A DNA stretch of 64,000 nt, taken from contig CAWGNK010000003.1 in NCBI GenBank assembly GCA_963823945.1, positions 434,001-498,000 of the forward strand. The letters are read 5' to 3'. This document shows, one piece after another, positions 17,094-24,939 of this stretch. The notes beneath the pieces were generated by a model. That model was not told the DNA's origin. It worked only from the letters and a program-made list of their open reading frames with translations, and searched no databases. The stretch is from Bog-793 sp963823945 (GTDB lineage Bacteria; Actinomycetota; Acidimicrobiia; Acidimicrobiales; Bog-793). Each line of letters opens with the position of its first letter. Position 1 is the stretch's first letter. A program made the position numbers and the translations under genes.

Positions 17094-17702
17094 GTGATGG
17101 AACCACGTGGGGTCGATCGCCAGGTAGCCGTCGAGGTCCTGAATCCAGCGTTCCGGTCGGAGCGCCCGAAGTCTCCGGAGTTCCGGGACGACCGAGGCGG
17201 CCAGACGCCAACGAATGGATGGCGAGGGGCCAAGAAAACCGGCAGCATCGCCTCCGCCGCGTGTGCGGTCCTGGTCGCCGGTGGCATGTTGGTCTCGGCG
17301 ACTGCCGCCTTCGCCGCTCCGGCGCGCATAGGAACCTCGGTCGTTTCGAGAGTGGGCGACCGTGCAGCCGGAGCAGTCGTGGTGAGCGACGTCGGTCTCC
17401 GGATCAGCCTGAAGCTCTCGCCACGTCGGGTCGCGCCAGGCGTCACCGTCGTTTACGAGGTGCACCTAACTGCCAGTCACGCGGTCGGCGCGTTGGGCTA
17501 CCGGATGTCCTTCGGTGACGGCGCGAGCCGTGCCAACCCGATCCCGCAATACTGCTTGCAAGCGCCCGGTAGAGCGGCCTCCGCCGACTGGAAGATCCGT
17601 CACCACTACGCGAAGGCAGGTACCTACAAGGTCGTCGTGACCGGCTTTGTGAACTGCACCGCGGCAAGGGCCGTCGCGAGAGCCGTCGTCGTCGTCACCT
17701 GA
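17094..17702 (+). CDS. Secreted PKD-like domain protein
   Basis: About 202 residues with no named family. A Sec signal peptide-like segment (hydrophobic stretch about residues 50-72 ending AAFAAPA) is preceded by an unusually long, charged leader, so the true start may be further in than the GTG/ATG at 17094/17097. The mature part has YRMSFGDG followed by HHYAKAGTYKVVVTGF, the pattern of a PKD (Ig-like) domain, which usually mediates extracellular protein or carbohydrate contacts. Two Cys (in PQYCLQ and FVNCTA) could pair. It is isolated; a hairpin at 17747-17777 may end its transcript. Confidence 0.6.
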   Translation: MMEPRGVDRQVAVEVLNPAFRSERPKSPEFRDDRGGQTPTNGWRGAKKTGSIASAACAVLVAGGMLVSATAAFAAPARIGTSVVSRVGDRAAGAVVVSDVGLRISLKLSPRRVAPGVTVVYEVHLTASHAVGALGYRMSFGDGASRANPIPQYCLQAPGRAASADWKIRHHYAKAGTYKVVVTGFVNCTAARAVARAVVVVT

Positions 17703-17746
17703 ACGCGTCGGGCCGTCGGCCGCCACCGACTCGGAAGAGGGGTGTC

Positions 17747-17777
17747 GCTCCTCCTGGGGTCTTTCCCAGGGGGGAGC
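17747..17777 (+). terminator. GC-rich hairpin, possible terminator
   Basis: GCTCCTCCTGGG and CCCAGGGGGGAGC can pair with a small internal bulge around a GTCTTT loop. It sits about 45 bp after the PKD-like gene and about 80 bp before the ECF sigma gene. There is no U-tract, so it could equally be part of the sigma leader. Confidence 0.4.
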
Positions 17778-17802
17778 ATCCGCCACGCGTTTCCAAGCCC
17801 TT

Positions 17803-17843
17803 GGCCGGGACGGTCCTGCATCCCGGCCGTGTCCTGGCCGGGA
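17803..17843 (+). promoter_or_regulatory. Three-arm stem-switch covering the ECF sigma ribosome site
   Basis: The 8-mer GGCCGGGA occurs at 17803-17810 and 17836-17843; its exact complement TCCCGGCC lies between, at 17821-17828. The middle arm can pair with either flank: loop of 10 with the first, loop of 7 with the second. The second stem contains the first bases (GGA) of the GGAGGT Shine-Dalgarno at 17841-17846, so pairing there would hide the ribosome site of the sigma gene while pairing with the first arm would expose it. Function is inferred from pairing geometry only. Confidence 0.5.
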
Positions 17844-17857
17844 GGTAATCTCGCCCC

Positions 17858-18430
17858 GTGGCCGACCAGGAGCGTTTCGTCGACGACGCGATGGAGCACA
17901 TGCCGTCGCTGTACACCGCGGCGATGCGCATGACGCGCAATTCCTCGGATGCCGAGGACCTGGTCCAGGAGACGTATCTCAAGGCGTTCCGCGCCTACGG
18001 CGGGTTCGCGGAGGGGACGAATCTCAAGGCGTGGCTCTACCGGATCCTCACGAACACGTTCATCAACACGTACCGGGCCAAGAAGCGGCGTCCCGAGGAG
18101 ACTGACGTGGAGGACGTCGAGGACCTCTACCTGTACCACCGGCTGGTCGGCTATGGCGGGTCGAGCATCGGGCGATCGGCCGAGGAGGAGGTCCTCTCCC
18201 GCTTCACCGATGAGGCCGTCAAGGCCGCGATCGAGTCGCTGCCGGAGTCGTTCCGGATGACCGTTCTGCTCGCCGACGTCGAGGGTTTCTCCTACAAAGA
18301 GATTGCCGAGATCATGGACGTGCCGGTCGGCACGGTGATGAGCAGGCTCCATCGGGGAAGGGGAGCGCTCCAGAAGGCGTTGCACGACTTTGGACTGGAA
18401 CGCGGTCTCGTCGAGGCCAAACCGCTATGA
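17858..18430 (+). CDS. ECF sigma factor, SigR/SigH-like
   Basis: A 190-residue extracytoplasmic-function sigma factor. Region 2 includes NSSDAEDLVQETYLKAFRAY and LKAWLYRILTNTFINTYR; region 4 includes SLPESFRMTVLLADVEGFSYKEIAEIMDVPVGTVMSRLHRGR. The sequence style and the ZAS-type anti-sigma gene that follows are those of the SigR/SigH group that controls thiol-oxidative and heat stress genes in actinobacteria; this assignment is by similarity. The GTG start at 17858 follows GGAGGT at 17841-17846. The leader carries mutually exclusive stems (17803-17843). Confidence 0.88.
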   Translation: MADQERFVDDAMEHMPSLYTAAMRMTRNSSDAEDLVQETYLKAFRAYGGFAEGTNLKAWLYRILTNTFINTYRAKKRRPEETDVEDVEDLYLYHRLVGYGGSSIGRSAEEEVLSRFTDEAVKAAIESLPESFRMTVLLADVEGFSYKEIAEIMDVPVGTVMSRLHRGRGALQKALHDFGLERGLVEAKPL

Positions 18431-18506
18431 CATTGGGTGTGGGAGGTAGACCGGTGCTGAGCTCGTTTGTTCCGGCACAGGGTCTCGTTGTGGAGGTCGA
18501 TCGCAC

Positions 18507-18794
18507 ATGACCGAAGAAGGACGGACCGGTCCGCCGAGTGGCGAATGGGGTGTGGTCGACTGCGAGGAGAGCATCCACAGCCTGTACCACTACCTCGACG
18601 GCGAACTGACCGAGGAGCGTCGCCGGGAGCTCCAGACACACCTCGACCACTGTGCGCCCTGCGTCGCGAAGTACGAGTTTGAGGCCGAGCTCCGCCGCGT
18701 CATCGCCGACCGCTGCAAGGACCACGTTCCCGACGAGCTGCGCCGACGCGTCGCCAACGCCATCGACCACGAGCGGCTGAAGAGTCAGAGCTAG
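18507..18794 (+). CDS. ZAS-type anti-sigma factor, RsrA-like
   Basis: A 95-residue zinc-binding anti-sigma factor. The ZAS signature is present: Cys in VVDCEES, then HLDHCAPC (HxxxCxxC). In RsrA/RshA these residues bind zinc and release the sigma factor on disulfide formation. It lies 76 bp after the ECF sigma gene in the same direction, the usual partner arrangement. The short charged N-terminal extension before the first Cys is slightly longer than in typical members. Role as redox switch is inferred from family and context. Confidence 0.85.
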   Translation: MTEEGRTGPPSGEWGVVDCEESIHSLYHYLDGELTEERRRELQTHLDHCAPCVAKYEFEAELRRVIADRCKDHVPDELRRRVANAIDHERLKSQS

Positions 18795-18806
18795 GACGTC
18801 CTCGGG

Positions 18807-19904
18807 ATGGGCACCGCGGACGACAAGGGCGGCCCCGAACTGGCGGCCTGGGACGTCGCGGCGCGCATCGCCCGGGAGGCCTCGCGGTTCACGACGCCGC
18901 TTGACGCGAGAACCCGCCATCGTCTCGAGGTGGACTTCGACGAGGCGACGGCGCGGGCCGAGGGGCTCGTCGAGGCGGCGACCGGCCTGCGGTCGACCGC
19001 CGGCCGCGCCCGCGGGCTCGTCGTGGACCGCGCCGGCTGGGTCGAGGCGAACGTCGGGTCTCTGCGCCGGCTGCTTGCGCCGGCCGCCCGGGCGATGGCC
19101 GAGTCGGACCCGCGTGGGCGGGGAGTCCTCTCCCCGGCGGCGCGGATGGCAGCCGGCGTGGAGATCGGCGCGCAGCTCACCTGGATGTCCAGCAAGGTGC
19201 TCGGCCAGTACGACCTCATGCCGCGCGACGACGACGGTTCCGGGGGGTTCGTCTACTACGTCGGCCCGAACGTGGTCGCGCTGGAACGCCGCCACGGTTT
19301 CGCGCCCCGCGAGTTCCGGCTCTGGATCGCCCTCCACGAGGTGACCCACCGTCTGCAGTTCACGGGAGTCCCGTGGATGCGCGAGTACTTCCTCGGACTC
19401 GTCGAACGGGCCACGTCCCCCGGGGTTCCGGACGCGCGCCAGCTCCTGGAGAGCCTGCGGCGCGCGGCCGCCGAGGTGTGGGAGGGCCGGAACCCGCTCG
19501 CCGAGGCCGGCATCGTCGGCCTCGTCGCCTCCCCGGACCAGCTCACCACCTTGCGGGAGGCCCAGGCCCTGATGAGCCTGCTCGAGGGGCACGGCGAGTT
19601 CGTCATGGCCCGGGCCGGCGAGGGCGAGGTGGCGGGGGCGGCCCGGTTCGCTTCGGTCCTCGCCGCCCGCCGGGCGAGCGCGAAGGGTGTGACAAAGCTC
19701 GTCCAGCAGGCGCTCGGCCTCGAGGCCAAGCTGCACCAGTACTCCGCGGGCCGGCGGTTCATCGAGGCCGTCGAGACCGAGGCCGGGGCGCCCCTCTTCG
19801 CCCGGGTGTGGGAGTCGCCCGAGATGCTCCCGACACTGGAGGAGATCGGTGCGCCCGCAAGGTGGGTCACCCGGGCGGGCGGCGTCTCCGCTGCCAGTTC
19901 CTGA
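18807..19904 (+). CDS. Zinc-dependent metalloprotease-like protein (DUF2342)
   Basis: A 365-residue member of the actinobacterial DUF2342 family, sometimes labelled F420-biosynthesis-associated although that role is unproven. The family's HExxH zinc site is seen as ALHEVTHRLQF, with a later LLEGHGEFVMA helix that could supply further ligands. It precedes tilS directly, as in many actinobacteria; the tilS frame begins inside its last 56 bases. It is 12 bp from the anti-sigma gene, so readthrough from the stress operon is possible. Confidence 0.82.
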   Translation: MGTADDKGGPELAAWDVAARIAREASRFTTPLDARTRHRLEVDFDEATARAEGLVEAATGLRSTAGRARGLVVDRAGWVEANVGSLRRLLAPAARAMAESDPRGRGVLSPAARMAAGVEIGAQLTWMSSKVLGQYDLMPRDDDGSGGFVYYVGPNVVALERRHGFAPREFRLWIALHEVTHRLQFTGVPWMREYFLGLVERATSPGVPDARQLLESLRRAAAEVWEGRNPLAEAGIVGLVASPDQLTTLREAQALMSLLEGHGEFVMARAGEGEVAGAARFASVLAARRASAKGVTKLVQQALGLEAKLHQYSAGRRFIEAVETEAGAPLFARVWESPEMLPTLEEIGAPARWVTRAGGVSAASS

Positions 19905-20790
19905 GACGGGGATCTTGCTCTCCGAACTGGCGGCTGAGCTGCTTGGCCGGTGCACGTTCCCACCGGAGGGCGCGAGCCTCGCCTGTGCGGTTTCCGGCGG
20001 GGCGGATTCGCTCGCGCTGCTCGCCCTCGCCGTGGCCGCCGGCTGTGAGGCGACCGCCTACCACGTCGACCACGGGATCCGCCCGGGGTCTGCCGGCGAG
20101 GCCGAGATCGTCCGGGCCGGCGCCGAGCGCCTCGGCGCCAGATTCGTCGGCCTGCGCGTCGACGTCGCGCCTGGCCCCAACCTCGAGGCGCGGGCCCGCG
20201 CGGCGCGGTTTCGTGCGCTTCCCGCGGACGTCGCGACCGGTCACACGGCCGACGACCAGGCCGAGACGGTGCTGCTGAACCTGCTGCGCGGTGCCGGGGC
20301 GGACGGACTTTCGGGCATGCGCGCCGGCCGGCGGCACCCGATCCTCGGGTTGCGCCGCCACGAGACCGGGCGCCTCGTCCACTCCCTCGGCCTCGAGGTC
20401 GTCACCGATCCCTCGAACCAGGACCCGGCGTACCGGCGCAACCGCGTCCGCCAGGAACTCGTCCCGCTGCTCGCCGACGTCGCGGGCCGGGACGTCGTCA
20501 CGGTGATCGTCCGCCAGGCCGAGCTCATCGCCGACGACGTCGCGCTGCTGGACGATCTCGCCGCGGGCCTCGACGCGACGAGTGCGGCGGAACTCGCCAA
20601 CGCACCCGTCGCCCTCGCACGCCGGGCGGTCCGGGCGTGGTGGAAGTACCAGTCGGCCGGGCCATACCCGCCCGATGCCGCGACGGTCGAACGCGTTCTC
20701 GCCGTCGCGCGCGGTGAGGTGGCGGCGTGCGAGATCCCCGGCGGCAGGAGGCTTCGGCGCAGCCACGGGCGGCTCGTCCTCGAGACGTAG
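19849..20790 (+). CDS. tilS: tRNA(Ile)-lysidine synthase
   Basis: A PP-loop ATPase that makes lysidine at C34 of tRNA-Ile(CAU). Family features are CAVSGGADSLALL (P-loop), YHVDHGIRPGS, ATGHTADDQAETVLLNLLRG and RNRVRQELVPLL. The product is about 314 residues if it starts at GTG 19849 (GGAGGAG four bases upstream, inside the preceding gene), or 292 from TTG 19915. It lacks the C-terminal substrate domain of long TilS proteins, as is common in actinobacteria. hpt follows. Confidence 0.92.
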   Translation: MRPQGGSPGRAASPLPVPETGILLSELAAELLGRCTFPPEGASLACAVSGGADSLALLALAVAAGCEATAYHVDHGIRPGSAGEAEIVRAGAERLGARFVGLRVDVAPGPNLEARARAARFRALPADVATGHTADDQAETVLLNLLRGAGADGLSGMRAGRRHPILGLRRHETGRLVHSLGLEVVTDPSNQDPAYRRNRVRQELVPLLADVAGRDVVTVIVRQAELIADDVALLDDLAAGLDATSAAELANAPVALARRAVRAWWKYQSAGPYPPDAATVERVLAVARGEVAACEIPGGRRLRRSHGRLVLET

Positions 20791-20828
20791 GCCGCCCGAC
20801 CGTTGTCCGGCGGTCCGGATCCGTGCCA

Positions 20829-20870
20829 AATGACCATTCCAGTGAACGATCGGCAACCGGTATGGTCATT
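20829..20870 (+). promoter_or_regulatory. 9-bp dyad over the hpt start codon
   Basis: AATGACCAT (20829-20837) and ATGGTCATT (20862-20870) are perfect inverted repeats 24 bases apart. The right half contains the ATG of hpt. This could be an operator for a dimeric regulator or an RNA stem that hides the start codon. No specific regulator is identified. Confidence 0.4.
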
Positions 20871-21455
20871 GCCGTGAACAAGAGCGCGACCGGCAGCCCC
20901 GAACCCAACGACGATCCGCTCGCCGGACTCAGTCTCGGCCGGGTGCTCATCTCGCAGGACGAGATCACGCGACGTGTCGCGGAGCTCGGCGAGGAGATCA
21001 CCAGCGACTACGCGGGACGCCCCCCGCTGCTCATCGGCGTGCTCAAGGGGGCGTTCGTCTTCATGGCGGACCTCGCCCGCGCGATCCGCCTCCCGGTTGA
21101 GATGGACTTCATGGCTGTGTCCTCATACGGGACCGCGACCAAGACGAGCGGCATCGTCCGGATCGTGAAGGACCTCGACGTCGACCTCGTCGACCGGCAT
21201 GTGCTCATCGTCGAGGACATCGTCGACAGCGGACTCACGCTCTCGTACCTGCGCAAGGGCCTGTCGGCGCAGAACCCCGCCAGCCTGGAGATCTGTGCGC
21301 TGTTGCTGAAGACCGACCAGCAGCGGGTGGACCTCAAGATCCCGTACGTCGGCTTCGAGATCCCCCCGGACTTCGTCGTCGGCTACGGGCTCGACGTCGC
21401 CGAGGTCTACCGGAACCTGCGCGACATCCGCATCATGGACGGCGCGACCTCGTGA
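20862..21455 (+). CDS. hpt: Hypoxanthine phosphoribosyltransferase
   Basis: A 197-residue type I phosphoribosyltransferase for purine salvage (hypoxanthine or guanine plus PRPP to IMP or GMP). The PRPP-binding loop is VLIVEDIVDSGLTL, the flexible-loop region AVSSYG and the base-binding KIPYVGFEIPPDFVVGYGLD segment are present. Start is ATG 20862 or GTG 20874; neither has a clear ribosome site and a dyad covers the first. Its stop overlaps the folE GTG. In many actinobacteria ftsH separates hpt and folE; here it is missing. Confidence 0.93.
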   Translation: MVIAVNKSATGSPEPNDDPLAGLSLGRVLISQDEITRRVAELGEEITSDYAGRPPLLIGVLKGAFVFMADLARAIRLPVEMDFMAVSSYGTATKTSGIVRIVKDLDVDLVDRHVLIVEDIVDSGLTLSYLRKGLSAQNPASLEICALLLKTDQQRVDLKIPYVGFEIPPDFVVGYGLDVAEVYRNLRDIRIMDGATS

Positions 21456-22051
21456 CCGGCGGTTCGGGCTCCCGCCCGGCAGGCGTCGACTTCGAGCGCG
21501 CGGCCGCGGCGGTGCGCGAGCTCCTCGTCGCCGTTGGCGAGGACCCCGACCGGGCCGGGTTGCAGGAGACGCCGTCCCGGGTCGCCGCGATGTACGCCGA
21601 GCTGCTCGAGGGCATGGTGAACCCGGCCGACGCGCAGCTCGAGGTCACGTTCTCGGCGAACCACGACGAGATGGTGATGGTGAAGGACATCCCCTTCTCC
21701 TCGCTGTGTGAGCACCACCTCGTGCCCTTCATCGGGGTCGCGCACCTCGCCTACATCCCGAACGTCGACGGGAGGATCATCGGGTTGTCCAAGCTCGCCC
21801 GCCTGGTCGACAACCACGCCCACAAGCTCCAGGTCCAGGAGCGGCTGACGACCCAGATCGCCGACACGATGGAGCGTTCGCTGAGACCGCGGGGCACGCT
21901 CGTGGTGCTCGAGGCGGAGCACCTCTGCATGACGATCCGGGGCGTCCGCAAGCCGGGCGCCCGCACCGTCACGTCGGCCGTGCGGGGACTGTTCCGGACG
22001 GACGTCGCGACCCGCGCCGAGGCGATGGCGTTCGTGCGGGCCGAGTCCTGA
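21452..22051 (+). CDS. folE: GTP cyclohydrolase I
   Basis: A 199-residue FolE, which converts GTP to 7,8-dihydroneopterin triphosphate, the entry to folate. Zinc ligands are seen in SLCEHHLVPF (Cys, His) and EHLCMTIRGVRKPGA (Cys), with the GLSKLARLVD and QVQERLTTQIA signatures. The GTG start overlaps the hpt stop by four bases, so the genes are coupled. First of the folate genes folE-folP-x-folB-folK. Confidence 0.96.
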   Translation: MTGGSGSRPAGVDFERAAAAVRELLVAVGEDPDRAGLQETPSRVAAMYAELLEGMVNPADAQLEVTFSANHDEMVMVKDIPFSSLCEHHLVPFIGVAHLAYIPNVDGRIIGLSKLARLVDNHAHKLQVQERLTTQIADTMERSLRPRGTLVVLEAEHLCMTIRGVRKPGARTVTSAVRGLFRTDVATRAEAMAFVRAES

Positions 22052-22121
22052 TCCGCGCGTCCGACCTGGTCAATCGCCCGAACCCCGGGGTGGGCACCCC
22101 GTGGCCCGGTAGGCTTGCGAC

Positions 22122-22949
22122 GTGAGGCCGCTTGTCATGGGGGTCTTGAACGTCACGCCGGACTCGTTTTTCGACGGGGGGCGCTACTTCGACCACGAGG
22201 CGGCGATCGCCCACGGCCGGGAGATGACCGCCGAGGGCGCCGACATCATCGACGTGGGCGGGGAGTCGACGCGGCCGGGTGCCGAGCCGGTGCCCGAGGA
22301 CGAGGAGCTCCGCCGCGTCCTGCCCGTGGTCGAGGCGCTGGCAGGCGAGGTGCGCGTCTCGATCGACACGATGAAGCCCGCCGTCGCCGCCGCGGCCTGC
22401 CGGCGCGGCGCGACCCTGGTGAACGACGTCGCCAACCACTCGGCCCAGGTGGCCGCCGAAGCGGGAGCCGGGCTCATCGTCGTGCACATGCGCGGGACTC
22501 CGAAGATCATGCAGGAGAACCCGCGCTACGACGACGTCGTCGCCGAGGTCTTCGGGGCGCTCGACGCCGCTGCGGCCGACGCCCGCCGTGCGGGGGTGCG
22601 CGAGGTCTACGTCGATCCCGGCATCGGATTCGGCAAGACCGTTCGGCACAACCTGCAGCTGCTGGAGTCGCTCCCGGAACTCGTCGCCCGGGGTGTGCCC
22701 GTTCTCGTCGGGACGAGCCGGAAGTCGTTCCTCGGCAGGCTGGCGGCCCCGCCCGGGGTCGATCCACTCCCGCCGGGGGACCGACTCGAGGGGTCGCTCG
22801 CGACGGCGGTGTGGGCGATGGTCGCCGGTGCGGCGATCGTCCGTGTCCACGACGTCGCGGTGACGGTCCAGGCAGCCCGTCTCGTCGGCGGAACCGAGCC
22901 GGCCGGATCCGGCGCGACCTGCCGTGCGGCAGCGGGGGCGGGCCGATGA
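22122..22949 (+). CDS. folP: Dihydropteroate synthase
   Basis: A 275-residue TIM-barrel enzyme that condenses 6-hydroxymethyl-dihydropterin diphosphate with p-aminobenzoate; sulfonamide target. Motifs: MGVLNVTPDSFFDGG, DVGGESTRPGA, VSIDTMKP, LVNDVANH, VDPGIGFGKT and GTSRKSFLG, then RxxGSLATAVWA near the end. GTG start at 22122. Its stop overlaps the ATG of the next gene by four bases (ATGA). Confidence 0.95.
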   Translation: MRPLVMGVLNVTPDSFFDGGRYFDHEAAIAHGREMTAEGADIIDVGGESTRPGAEPVPEDEELRRVLPVVEALAGEVRVSIDTMKPAVAAAACRRGATLVNDVANHSAQVAAEAGAGLIVVHMRGTPKIMQENPRYDDVVAEVFGALDAAAADARRAGVREVYVDPGIGFGKTVRHNLQLLESLPELVARGVPVLVGTSRKSFLGRLAAPPGVDPLPPGDRLEGSLATAVWAMVAGAAIVRVHDVAVTVQAARLVGGTEPAGSGATCRAAAGAGR

Positions 22950-23995
22950 AGGGTCGCTGGGCCGCCGGGATCACCCCCCGCAACTTCGCCTGGATCATCA
23001 AGGGCCACCTCGCGGTCAGCGAGCGTCCCGGGGGCAGCGCTCCCGACCACCGGCGGGTGCGCCGCCAGGAGGAGATCTACTGGCTGCGGGCGCAGGGGTT
23101 CACGCGGGTCGTCTCGCTGCTTCCCTCGACGCACAACCTGCACGCCTACGAGGAGTTGGGGCTCGAGTGCGCCCACGTCCCGATGGGCGTGTACGCCGAC
23201 ATCCCGACCGTCCTCGGCGAGCTCTATCCCAAGCTCCTCGGGTGGTTGCACGCCGGGGACCGGATCCTCGTGCACCAGGACGAGCTCGGCGACCGCATCG
23301 CCGGCGTCTTTGCGGGCTTCCTCTGGTGGAGCGGGATGATCCCCGAGCCGCCACTCGCCATCTCGGCGATCGAGCACCTGCTGCGCCGGCAGCTCGGCGC
23401 CGCGGGACGGACGATCGCCACGCTCGCACTGGAGATCCCGCCCCCTCCGGAAGAGGACCGCCGGCATCCGGCCCCACAACCCGAGGAGACCGTCGTCGAG
23501 CTGCGGCCCGAGGATGCCGGGACGCCCGGGCCCGTCGAGTCCGGGGAAGGCGAGCCGGCCGCTCCCGGCGGCGACGCCCGCGAGACGCCCGACGGCGCGG
23601 TGGCCCCCGTCGCCGACATCTCGGCGCGGCGGAGCACGGTCCGGAGCCGGCGCCGCAAGCCGGCGGCGAGCGAGCCGCAACCCGTGAGCCCGCTGAAGCC
23701 GACCCGCGCCGCTTCGCACCCGAGGGGTGACACGGCGAGCGAACCCCCGGTCGGTGCCACGAGGGAACCGTCCCGACCGCCCGCTCCCAGGACATCGCGG
23801 GTCACAAGCCGCAAGCTCCCGCCGCCCACGGCGAAGTCGGAGGTGCCAAGACCCGCCCCGAAGGCGGTCAAGGCGGCGCGACGGTCGCCTGTCCCGGGCG
23901 CGCAGGGCACATCGAGCGGCGCGAGCACCCGGGTGCCGAAGGGAACGAGCGGCTCGCGCCCGGTGCCGCCGCACCGCCACCTGGGGGCGCGATGA
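22946..23995 (+). CDS. Phosphatase-like domain protein with disordered tail; catalytic Cys absent
   Basis: A 349-residue protein coupled by ATGA overlaps to folP before it and folB after it. Residues about 40-160 look like a dual-specificity/tyrosine-phosphatase fold: an RVVSLLPS strand, an ECAHVPMGVYADIPT segment, and ILVHQDELGDRIAGVFAGFL in the position of the phosphatase loop VHCxxGxxRS. The catalytic Cys is replaced by Gln111, although Arg117 remains. About 190 residues follow that are rich in Pro, Arg, Ala and Glu and look disordered. I infer a non-catalytic phosphate- or nucleotide-binding protein, possibly linked to folate synthesis; dihydroneopterin triphosphate must lose phosphates by an unknown enzyme in many bacteria, but the missing Cys argues against this protein doing so. 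Confidence 0.65.
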   Translation: MKGRWAAGITPRNFAWIIKGHLAVSERPGGSAPDHRRVRRQEEIYWLRAQGFTRVVSLLPSTHNLHAYEELGLECAHVPMGVYADIPTVLGELYPKLLGWLHAGDRILVHQDELGDRIAGVFAGFLWWSGMIPEPPLAISAIEHLLRRQLGAAGRTIATLALEIPPPPEEDRRHPAPQPEETVVELRPEDAGTPGPVESGEGEPAAPGGDARETPDGAVAPVADISARRSTVRSRRRKPAASEPQPVSPLKPTRAASHPRGDTASEPPVGATREPSRPPAPRTSRVTSRKLPPPTAKSEVPRPAPKAVKAARRSPVPGAQGTSSGASTRVPKGTSGSRPVPPHRHLGAR

Positions 23996-24375
23996 GCGAC
24001 GCCATCGAGATCCGCGGTTTGCGCGTGCTCGGCACGCACGGCGTGCTCGCCGAGGAACAGGACCACCCCCAGCCCTTCGAGCTCGACCTGTTGGTGGAGA
24101 CCCCGTTCGGTGCCGCGGCGGCGTCCGACGACATCGGGCGGGCGGTGGACTACTCGGAAATCGTCGAGGTGGTGCGAGAACTGGTGGCGACGGCCCGCTA
24201 CCGGCTGCTCGAGGCGCTGGCCGACGCCATCGCGGCGGCGGTGCTCGCCGACCGGCGCATCGAGGCGGTCACGGTCACCGTCCGCAAGCTGCGGCCACCG
24301 GTCGCGGCGGACCTCGCGACGATTGGCGTGCGTGTCACCCGCCGCCAGGGCGAGACCGTGCAGCGGTCCGTCTGA
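23992..24375 (+). CDS. folB: Dihydroneopterin aldolase
   Basis: A 127-residue FolB, which cleaves dihydroneopterin to 6-hydroxymethyl-dihydropterin and glycolaldehyde. Signatures: IEIRGLRVLGTHGVLAEEQ (with active-site Glu), RAVDYSEIVEVV and the Lys in TVRKLRPPV. Overlaps the preceding gene by four bases and is followed by folK after 16 bp. Confidence 0.95.
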   Translation: MSDAIEIRGLRVLGTHGVLAEEQDHPQPFELDLLVETPFGAAAASDDIGRAVDYSEIVEVVRELVATARYRLLEALADAIAAAVLADRRIEAVTVTVRKLRPPVAADLATIGVRVTRRQGETVQRSV

Positions 24376-24391
24376 GAGGGGCGGAGCCGTC

Positions 24392-24934
24392 GTGGAGGCG
24401 TACCTCGGGCTCGGATCGAACCTTGGCGACCGTTGGGCGCATCTGCGCACCGCCCTCGCCGGCCTCGCCGAGCTGGACGCCGGCGTCGTCGTCTCCCCCG
24501 TCTACGAGACGGCGCCGGTCGGCGGCCCCGCGGGCCAGGGGCCCCATCTCAACTGCGTGGTGCGGATCGACACGGAACTCCCGCCGCGGGAGCTTCTCGG
24601 GGTCGCGCGGCGGTTGGAAGACGAGGCGGGCAGGGTCCGCGGGGAGAGATGGGGTCCTCGCACGCTCGACGTTGACATCCTCCTTCTGAAAGGGTTCACC
24701 AGCGACGATCCCGAGCTCGTCGTGCCGCACCCGCGGATGTACGAGCGTGCCTTCGTGCTCGCCCCGCTGGAGGACCTCGCGGCCTCGCTCGTCCCGGGGG
24801 ATTGGCACACCCGCGTCGCCGCCGACCGCGACAGTCTCCGCCGGGTGGGGGTGCTGCTCGGTCCGTTCACCACCGTGGGGGGGCGGGCGCGCAAAGGCGA
24901 CAGCGGTGGTCCGGCGCCGGGACCCGGGTGTTGA
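24392..24934 (+). CDS. folK: 6-hydroxymethyl-dihydropterin pyrophosphokinase
   Basis: A 180-residue HPPK, which transfers diphosphate from ATP to the pterin. Signatures: AYLGLGSNLGDR at the N-terminus, SPVYETAPVGG, RRLEDEAGR and GPRTLDVDILLL with the Mg-binding Asp pair, then VPHPRMYERAFVLAPLEDLA. I start it at GTG 24392, directly before the conserved YLGLGSN; earlier in-frame starts lie inside folB. The C-terminal 20 residues are Gly/Arg-rich and not conserved-looking. Confidence 0.93.
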   Translation: MEAYLGLGSNLGDRWAHLRTALAGLAELDAGVVVSPVYETAPVGGPAGQGPHLNCVVRIDTELPPRELLGVARRLEDEAGRVRGERWGPRTLDVDILLLKGFTSDDPELVVPHPRMYERAFVLAPLEDLAASLVPGDWHTRVAADRDSLRRVGVLLGPFTTVGGRARKGDSGGPAPGPGC

Positions 24935-24939
24935 CCGCG

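Noticed and set aside
17219..17518. Alternative frame inside the PKD-like gene
   Set aside because: The other frame has the signal peptide and PKD motifs; this one is Arg-rich shadow.
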